A stretch of 64,000 nt of DNA from Mycobacterium sp. (lineage in GTDB: Bacteria > Actinomycetota > Actinomycetes > Mycobacteriales > Mycobacteriaceae): contig JACPVR010000024.1 in assembly GCA_016197405.1 (NCBI GenBank), positions 231,016-295,015 of the forward strand. Direction: 5' to 3'. The position numbers and the translations under genes were made by a program. This document shows positions 57,827-64,000 of the stretch, in pieces. Under the pieces are notes generated by a model that searched no databases, was not told the origin of the DNA, and saw only the letters and a list, made by a program, of their open reading frames with translations. The stretch's first letter is position 1, and every line of letters starts with the position of its first letter.

Positions 57827-58414
57827 TCAGGCACCGTGACCGCTGGGAAGATTCTTCGGCGCGGGTGTGAACGTGACCTGCGCTGTCTGGACTACGTCTG
57901 CGCTGCGGCCCGGGGCAGTTTGCTGAGCCCAGTACAGGTTTGTGTGGTTGATGAGCTGATCAGGCGGTGGAGCGCCCAATGCCGTGGAATCGTCTGTGGT
58001 GTGCGCGTCGCCGACCAGTGAGACGTCATATCCGCGAGTGAACGCCCCGTGCAGCGTCGACCGTATGCAGAAGTCTGTCTGGGCACCCACCACCACGAGG
58101 TGCCCCACACCGAGCTGAGCAAGAACGGTGCCGAGGTCGGTACCTTCAAAAGAATCGCCATGGTTCTTCTCCACCAGGGGTTCACCCTGGCTTCGGGTCA
58201 ACTCGGGTACCAACTCCCACCCTGGTGTTCCGCGCAGCACGTCGTCGTCGTGATGCTGGATCCAGATCACCGGGACTGACTCACGTCGTGCCCGCTCGAT
58301 GAGTCGAACGACATTGGCGAGCACAGCCTCGCGCGCATGCGCTTTGGCCACAACGTCATTCTGTAGATCGATAACGACCAGTGCCGAGCCCTGGCGTCCC
58401 TCGAGTGTGCTCAC
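57827..58414 (-). CDS. Isochorismatase-family cysteine hydrolase
   Basis: ALVVIDLQNDVVAKAH...EKNHGDSFEGTDLGTVLAQLGVGHLVVVGAQTDFCIRSTLHGAFTRGYDV. Confidence 0.93.
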   Translation of the reverse strand: MSTLEGRQGSALVVIDLQNDVVAKAHAREAVLANVVRLIERARRESVPVIWIQHHDDDVLRGTPGWELVPELTRSQGEPLVEKNHGDSFEGTDLGTVLAQLGVGHLVVVGAQTDFCIRSTLHGAFTRGYDVSLVGDAHTTDDSTALGAPPPDQLINHTNLYWAQQTAPGRSADVVQTAQVTFTPAPKNLPSGHGA

Positions 58415-58747
58415 GCTCAGCAGGCTCCGTTTCTATCGCTGCTTGAATAGGTGGTCGGTGCGGCCGTCGCTGCGCGCGATCCAGCCACGTTCACCTCGTT
58501 GACTGCGATCGCCCAGACGTTGACAAGGGGGCAAGCCCATCATCACCGTCGAGTAGGGCATGTTTGCCGAATCGCCAACTTGACCAGCAGTTTCAGGGAG
58601 AAGTTTCCGGGATCCGCAACACCAGAGACCGGCGGCAACGTGGGCCACCACGGCGATGGCTTCACGTGAACGTGGGCGACCTCAGTGCACGGGAGCCGGC
58701 ATGTTCCGGTGAGGAATTCATCTTTGCTGCGGCTGGTTACTACACCC

Positions 58748-59770
58748 GTGAAGAACATTGGCTTCCTCTCGTTCGGGCACTGGTCGGACAGTCCACATTC
58801 GCGGGTCCGGTCTGCGGCGGATGCCTTGCTGCAGTCGATCGAACTCGCCGTCGCCGCGGAGGAGATCGGTGCTGACGGGGCCTATTTTCGCGTGCACCAC
58901 TTCGCCCAGCAACTCGGCTCACCGTTCCCGTTACTATCCGCGGCGGCTGCCCGCACCCACCGCATCGAGCTCGGAACCGGCATCATCGACATGCGCTACG
59001 AGAACCCGCTCTACATGGCAGAAACCGCGGGTGCGGCGGACCTGATCTCGGGTGGCCGACTGCAGCTGGGCATCAGCCGCGGATCGCCCGAGCAGGTACT
59101 CGGGGGATACCGACACTTCGGTTACGTGCCCCGCGCGGACGACGCCGACGGCGGGACGATGGCACGCGAACACACACGGCTGTTTCTCGATGTACTGAAG
59201 GGGGAGGGCTTCGCACAGCCCAACCCGAGCCCGATGTTTCCCAACCCGCCCGGCTTGTTGAGGATCGAGCCGCACTCTCCGGGGCTGCGCGAGAGGATCT
59301 GGTGGGGCGCGGGCAGCCGCGCCACCGCCGAGTGGGCGGCGCGGCAAGGCATGAACCTGATGAGTTCCACGTTGCTATCCGAAGACACGGGCGTGCCTTT
59401 CCATCAGTTGCAGGCCGAGCAGATCCAGCGCTTCCGCCACACCTGGAGGGCGGCAGGTCACGAGCGCGATCCACGAGTCTCGGTGAGCCGCAGCATTTTT
59501 CCGATCGTAAGCGACCTGGACAAGCAGTTGTTCTGGCATAACCGGGACAGTACCGATCAGGTCGGCTTTCTCGACGGCGGAACAGCTCGCTTCGGCAAGA
59601 CCTATGCCGGGGAGCCTGACAAGCTCATTGCCCAACTCGCGGAGGACGAAGCCATCGCCGCAGCCGACACTCTGCTGCTGACAGTCCCCAACCAGCTCGG
59701 TGTCGACTACAACGCTCACGTGATCGAGAGCCTGCTGACGCATGTCGCGCCGGAGTTGGGTTGGCGATGA
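58748..59770 (+). CDS. LLM class flavin-dependent oxidoreductase
   Basis: MKNIGFLSFGHW...RVHHFAQQLGSPFPLLSAAAARTHRIELGTGIIDMRYENPLYMAETAGAADLISGGRLQLGISRG; GTG start. Confidence 0.93.
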   Translation: MKNIGFLSFGHWSDSPHSRVRSAADALLQSIELAVAAEEIGADGAYFRVHHFAQQLGSPFPLLSAAAARTHRIELGTGIIDMRYENPLYMAETAGAADLISGGRLQLGISRGSPEQVLGGYRHFGYVPRADDADGGTMAREHTRLFLDVLKGEGFAQPNPSPMFPNPPGLLRIEPHSPGLRERIWWGAGSRATAEWAARQGMNLMSSTLLSEDTGVPFHQLQAEQIQRFRHTWRAAGHERDPRVSVSRSIFPIVSDLDKQLFWHNRDSTDQVGFLDGGTARFGKTYAGEPDKLIAQLAEDEAIAAADTLLLTVPNQLGVDYNAHVIESLLTHVAPELGWR

Positions 59771-60027
59771 CGCGTGCTGAAGTTCCGCGCGGGGCGAGCC
59801 CTTCTTGCGTCGACCGATTCGACGCCTGAGGCATCGGCCGCGCCGTCTGCATAGCATTCGAGGGTGGCCGTTGATGTGCTTATTCCGCTGACGTGCGGTT
59901 GACGGTTGCGCCGACCTTGTAAGCGATAACACTGTTTCCGTCGAGAGGCTGGTTGCACAGAGCAGGGTCGGTGACTGTCTTCGACACCCATCAAACCGGT
60001 ACAGATAGCACAACGTGGTGCCCGCCG

Positions 60028-61242
60028 CTAGATCGGTTGCGTGCGTCTGTCTTGTGCGATGACGGCGAGTAGGGCGTGGTGGGTGCGGCGGTCGAACGCG
60101 TTGAGCCAACAACGGCGTTGGACTCGGTAGGTCAATCGAGCGAGCCGGCTGCGGTTCTTCAGCCGTGCGCGGCACACAACCTGTGTTCGTCCGTCGGCCG
60201 TCGGGATGAAGTCAAAGGTGTTGAGCTCGTCATGAAGTCCCACATAAGGGAGCAATCGCGGCGCGGTCACCTCATGAGTGACGCTGGTGAATGGGCGCCA
60301 ATCAACGAATTCCCACCGGGCCGTTCCTGGACCGTGGCTGCAATGCATGGAAGCGCCAGTGCCTATTCGTCCCTTGGCATTTCGTGTAGCTACGTCCGGC
60401 TTCTTGCTGAAGTATCGGCATTTCCATCGCTGGCGCTGCACCGGGTTGACGTAATAGTGCCACGCTTCGACCGGAGGGACGGGCACCTCGACACTGAATG
60501 TGAAGTCGGCCTCCTCGGGCCGCACGTAACGTCGGTGACGGTCTTGCATCGCGGCGAGCGCCGGCTGCAGGTCGTGAACTCCTACTATCGTGACGCCGAA
60601 CGGTTCGTAATATTCTTCCAGTAGAGGCATTTTCGTTGGCACTCCCAACTGCTGAATGCACGCAGCCGTGAGCACAGCGTAGGCCTTCAACCCCGTGCGC
60701 TCTGCGACGGTGTTCTTGAGCAGGCGGTGCGCCAGTATGACGTCGGCACCGGCGAGGTCGACACCATCTCCTTCCCGGTCGACCACGAATGTGCCGAAGT
60801 GGCAAATGAACTTCAAATCCAACGTTCCGATCGCCGCGCACGCGGAGCAGGAACACGTGGTGTTACGCGACATGTTCAAAAGGCGGTTCGAAAATTCGAA
60901 GTAGCACACTTCGATCAACTCGATGAGACGCTCCCCGTCCCGGAACACCGACTCGTCGGCATAACAGAACACCGCATCGCCCTCCGCCTTCACGAATCGC
61001 ATCGGAGGAGTCAGTCGCTCGCGCACCAGCATGATCAACTCGCGGATAATCGACTGTGCGTGTTCCAGTTCGGTGCCGGTGAGAAACTTCGTGTATCCCG
61101 AGATGTCGGCCAACAACAGATGCCCGGCACGAGCCTGATAATCCACTGGCACGTTCGCCTCAATCTCCCGGAGCTCGGCGCTGCACTTGCCACGCATTCT
61201 AGTTTCGAGGGTGCGATTTCGGCGCACTCGGCGCCAACGCAT
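60028..61242 (-). CDS. DUF2652-like cyclase-homology domain fused to SRPBCC domain
   Basis: N-term HLLLADISGYTKFLTGTELEHAQSII...FVKAEGDAVFCYA; C-term SVEVPVPPVEAWHYYVNPVQRQRWKC...; start uncertain. Confidence 0.8.
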   Translation of the reverse strand: MRWRRVRRNRTLETRMRGKCSAELREIEANVPVDYQARAGHLLLADISGYTKFLTGTELEHAQSIIRELIMLVRERLTPPMRFVKAEGDAVFCYADESVFRDGERLIELIEVCYFEFSNRLLNMSRNTTCSCSACAAIGTLDLKFICHFGTFVVDREGDGVDLAGADVILAHRLLKNTVAERTGLKAYAVLTAACIQQLGVPTKMPLLEEYYEPFGVTIVGVHDLQPALAAMQDRHRRYVRPEEADFTFSVEVPVPPVEAWHYYVNPVQRQRWKCRYFSKKPDVATRNAKGRIGTGASMHCSHGPGTARWEFVDWRPFTSVTHEVTAPRLLPYVGLHDELNTFDFIPTADGRTQVVCRARLKNRSRLARLTYRVQRRCWLNAFDRRTHHALLAVIAQDRRTQPI

Positions 61243-61473
61243 ATTTGATTGCCGCGGGACCGCAGCGACACCCGGCCGATGCTTATACGCGGTATCTGGA
61301 ATTCACCATGCGATTGTCGGTGGTGCGGAGTTGTCTCCACCGCTCAAGCGTTAGGTCGTCTAGTCGTGGGCGGGAGTCGACTACCTGCTCGTTTTCGCGA
61401 ACCTGAACCGATGCTCGGCTTCGAGTAGCGCGCTACGCATATCCCGTCAAGTTCCCGGGATCATCATGGGACG

Positions 61474-62000
61474 ATGACTACGGTAGAACCCCATCCGGCG
61501 ACTTCGGAAGAACGTTCGCAAGTTGTCACGGCGCTGTGTAAGGCCTTCTTCGATGACCCCGTCTACCGCTGGTTGGTACCCGACGACGCTCAACGGCGCT
61601 TGAGCGCAGTGGCCTTCTACTCACGGTTCGTGGCCGTGTGCTGGCCGCATGGTGGCGTGTACGCGGGCGATCATGGCCTAGCTGCTGCGCTGTGGCTTCC
61701 GCCGGGTCGGCAATTGGTCACGGCTGAGGAGGCCGAGGCGTTCAACGACGCCCTTTTGGCCGCTGGTACCTGGCATTCATGGGGGTCGAACCGGTCGCTC
61801 AGGGGCGGGGCATCGGCTCACGACTGTTGGCGGCTGTGCTCGCGCAGGTGGACCGTCAAAACGTGCCGGCTTATCTCGAGGCGTCGTCTCCGGAGAACCG
61901 GCGGCTGTACGAGCGTCATGGTTTTCAGACGGTGGGAGAGTTGACTGTTGCCGATTCGCCGACCATCTTCCCGATGTGGCGGCCACCAGTTTTGTGTTGA
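61474..62000 (+). pseudogene. GNAT acetyltransferase, disrupted by internal deletion/frameshift
   Basis: 61474 frame: VVTALCKAFFDDPVYRWLVPDD...ALWLPPGRQLVTAEEAEAFNDALLAA; shifted frame from ~61765: WYLAFMGVEPVAQGRGIGSRLLAAVLAQVDRQNVPAYLEASSPENRRLYERHGFQTVGE. Confidence 0.8.
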
Positions 62001-62036
62001 TCAGTTCCGTGCCAAATCCAAACTTCCGGGGGACAT

Positions 62037-63323
62037 GTGTCATCGATCATCATCGCGAGCGTGCCGGTCCACGGTCACGTGGCGCCGCTGTTGGCCGTCG
62101 CCGAGAACTTCGTCGACCGTGGCGATCACGTTCGGTTTATCACCGGCGCAAGATTTGCCGACAAGGTCGCCGCCACCGGTGCCACCCACATCCCACTGCC
62201 CGTCGAGGCCGACTATGACGAGACGGTGCTGACGACGTTTCCAGAACGCGCCAAATTGAAGGGCACCAAGGCAATCGCCTTTGACGTCGAAAACATCTTC
62301 GCCAAGCCATCGAAGGCCCAATGCGGCGCGCTGTGGGACGCACACCGAGACAGCCCCGCCGATGCGGTGCTCTTCGATCCCGCGTTCTACGGCGCCTTGC
62401 TGATGGCGGCGCAGTCACGGGCGGCCCGACCGGCGTTGGTGGTGTGCGGTGTCATCCCGCTCGGCGTCGACAGCCGCGACACCGCACCTTTTGGCATGGG
62501 TCTGCCGCCGGCTCGCTTGCTCAACCGCACGCGTAACGCCGCGCTCGACGCAATCACCCGGCGAATTCTGGCCGGAGCCGAGCATATGCTCGACGATTTT
62601 CACCGTGAGCTACACGGCACAGGACTACCCGCGCATCTGTTGAATTGCTTTCGCTACTTTGACGCGATCGTTCAATTCACCGTCGAGTCGTTCGAGTATC
62701 CACGGTCCGACGCGCCGCCACAGCTGCACTTCGCAGGGCCACTCTCGGCCACCGGTTCGGCGGCGCCCCTGCCACCCTGGTGGGACGACCTGGACGGATC
62801 GCGGCCTGTCGTACATGTCACGCAGGGCACGGTCGCCAACACCGACTATGAGCAACTGATCGCTCCCACGCTGCGCGCGCTCGCCAACGAAAGCGTCACC
62901 GTGGTGGTGTCTACCGGTGGCCGACCGGTGGAAACTTTACCTCCGTTGCCGTCCAATGCCCGTGCCGCGACGTTTCTGCCCTATGACGAATTGCTGCCCC
63001 GCACAGCAGTTTACGTGACAAATGGCGGCTACGGGGGAGTGCAGTATGCGCTGCGGTACGGCGTACCAATCGTCGCCACGGGCGGTAAGGAAGACAAGCC
63101 GGAAGTCGGCGCGCGTGTTGCCTGGTCGGGTGTCGGGCGTCGGATCAGATCGGAGAACCCGAAACCTGCCGCGCTGCGGAAAGCCATTCTCGACGTGCTC
63201 GCGAAACCGGAATATCGGCAGGCAAGCCAGCGGATCGCCGCCGATATGGGTGCAGCACCGGGCTTCACGAAGCTGGCCGAAGTGGTCGACCAAGTGGTCG
63301 TGACTCAGGCCCGCGATACCTAG
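62037..63323 (+). CDS. UGT/MGT-type glycosyltransferase
   Basis: IIIASVPVHGHVAPLLAVAENFVDRGDHVRFITG...VVHVTQGTVANTDYEQLIAPTLRAL...VTNGGYGGVQYALRYGVPIVATGGKEDKPEVGARVAWSGVG. Confidence 0.93.
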   Translation: MSSIIIASVPVHGHVAPLLAVAENFVDRGDHVRFITGARFADKVAATGATHIPLPVEADYDETVLTTFPERAKLKGTKAIAFDVENIFAKPSKAQCGALWDAHRDSPADAVLFDPAFYGALLMAAQSRAARPALVVCGVIPLGVDSRDTAPFGMGLPPARLLNRTRNAALDAITRRILAGAEHMLDDFHRELHGTGLPAHLLNCFRYFDAIVQFTVESFEYPRSDAPPQLHFAGPLSATGSAAPLPPWWDDLDGSRPVVHVTQGTVANTDYEQLIAPTLRALANESVTVVVSTGGRPVETLPPLPSNARAATFLPYDELLPRTAVYVTNGGYGGVQYALRYGVPIVATGGKEDKPEVGARVAWSGVGRRIRSENPKPAALRKAILDVLAKPEYRQASQRIAADMGAAPGFTKLAEVVDQVVVTQARDT

Positions 63324-63462
63324 CGGTTCGCCACCAGTGTGGTCGATCCCTAACTGCGTGTCCGCGCGACGTTGATGGGTACGGGGTCGAGCCAAACCGA
63401 CGCGAGGAGCGGTGGCCGGCAAAGGCCAGACAATGATTTACCAGATGCAATATGCAGTGGGT

Positions 63463-63834
63463 TCACTGGATATAGGGCTTATCAAGAAGTGTCGTAATCC
63501 GGGCGGATCCGTACTGTAACTGGCGCGACGGAGGACTCGTGGTCACCTTCACCGACGTCGACGTCGACGAGCCGATATAGGCGACGCCGTTGAGGTCGAC
63601 GGTCGCGCCGTCGGGCAGCACCAGATCGGTCGAACTGAAGTAGTCGTCGATGTCGATGTGGACCACCGAGCTCTGCAGCACAGCCGAGGTGAAATCAGCG
63701 TTGTGGAGCACATGCATCGACGGGAGCAGCCACGGCGTGAGCTCAGGCGTAGGACGAATCTGCGCGATTGCCAGCAGGCCGGGCCATTCGCGGTTCATCG
63801 TGAAGGGAACGTTGATAGGCGAGTGCCGCGGCAA
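63463..63834 (-). CDS. Hypothetical protein
   Basis: Intact ORF MPRHSPINVPFTMNREWPGLLAIAQ...; no family recognised. Confidence 0.4.
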   Translation of the reverse strand: MPRHSPINVPFTMNREWPGLLAIAQIRPTPELTPWLLPSMHVLHNADFTSAVLQSSVVHIDIDDYFSSTDLVLPDGATVDLNGVAYIGSSTSTSVKVTTSPPSRQLQYGSARITTLLDKPYIQ

Positions 63835-64000
63835 CCGTACCGGTGCGACATGTAGCAGCTTACTGGTAACCCTCAGTATTCGATTCAGCCGTAATCCGGT
63901 GATTGTTGATATCGATAGGGTCGGCAGTTTCGGGATGGGCGGCTGGCAGCAGCTGTGATGGACTCACACTTGGCAAGCCCTTTGGGCTCTTGGTTAACCG

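Noticed and set aside
1-64000. CRISPR arrays, IS elements, prophage, rRNA/tRNA
   Set aside because: No regularly spaced repeats, transposase/integrase motifs, or recognisable RNA gene sequences were seen by eye; a tool-based scan would be needed to exclude them formally.

Overview
This 64 kb, GC-rich window looks like the chromosome of an environmental Mycolicibacterium-type actinobacterium. The evidence is orthologues of RipD, Tpx and MenC, many F420/LLM oxidoreductases, SDRs, TetR regulators and small Pro-rich exported proteins. No rRNA, tRNA, CRISPR array or intact mobile element was recognised. Strongest candidates for a little-described system: (1) A tightly coupled minus-strand operon at 3384-8385 encodes a biuret-hydrolase-like cysteine hydrolase, an FdrA-family protein, a DUF1116/YlbE-family protein and a carbamate kinase fused to an allophanate-hydrolase C-terminal-like domain. 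I read it as a possible ATP-yielding carbamoyl-transfer route for biuret, allophanate or oxalurate-type substrates. (2) A signalling locus at 38451-40916 pairs an atypical OmpR-type response regulator (phosphoacceptor Asp replaced by Glu) with a TetR protein that carries a predicted transmembrane helix and a long Pro-rich tail. It is followed by a Stf0-like sulfotransferase and glycosyltransferase pair. Other observations include several gene remnants or frameshifts (WYL regulator, GNAT, SDR, a small regulator), well-formed palindromic operators in TetR and MarR intergenic regions, and a degenerate cyclase-like/SRPBCC fusion. All family calls come from reading the translations; no database search was run.
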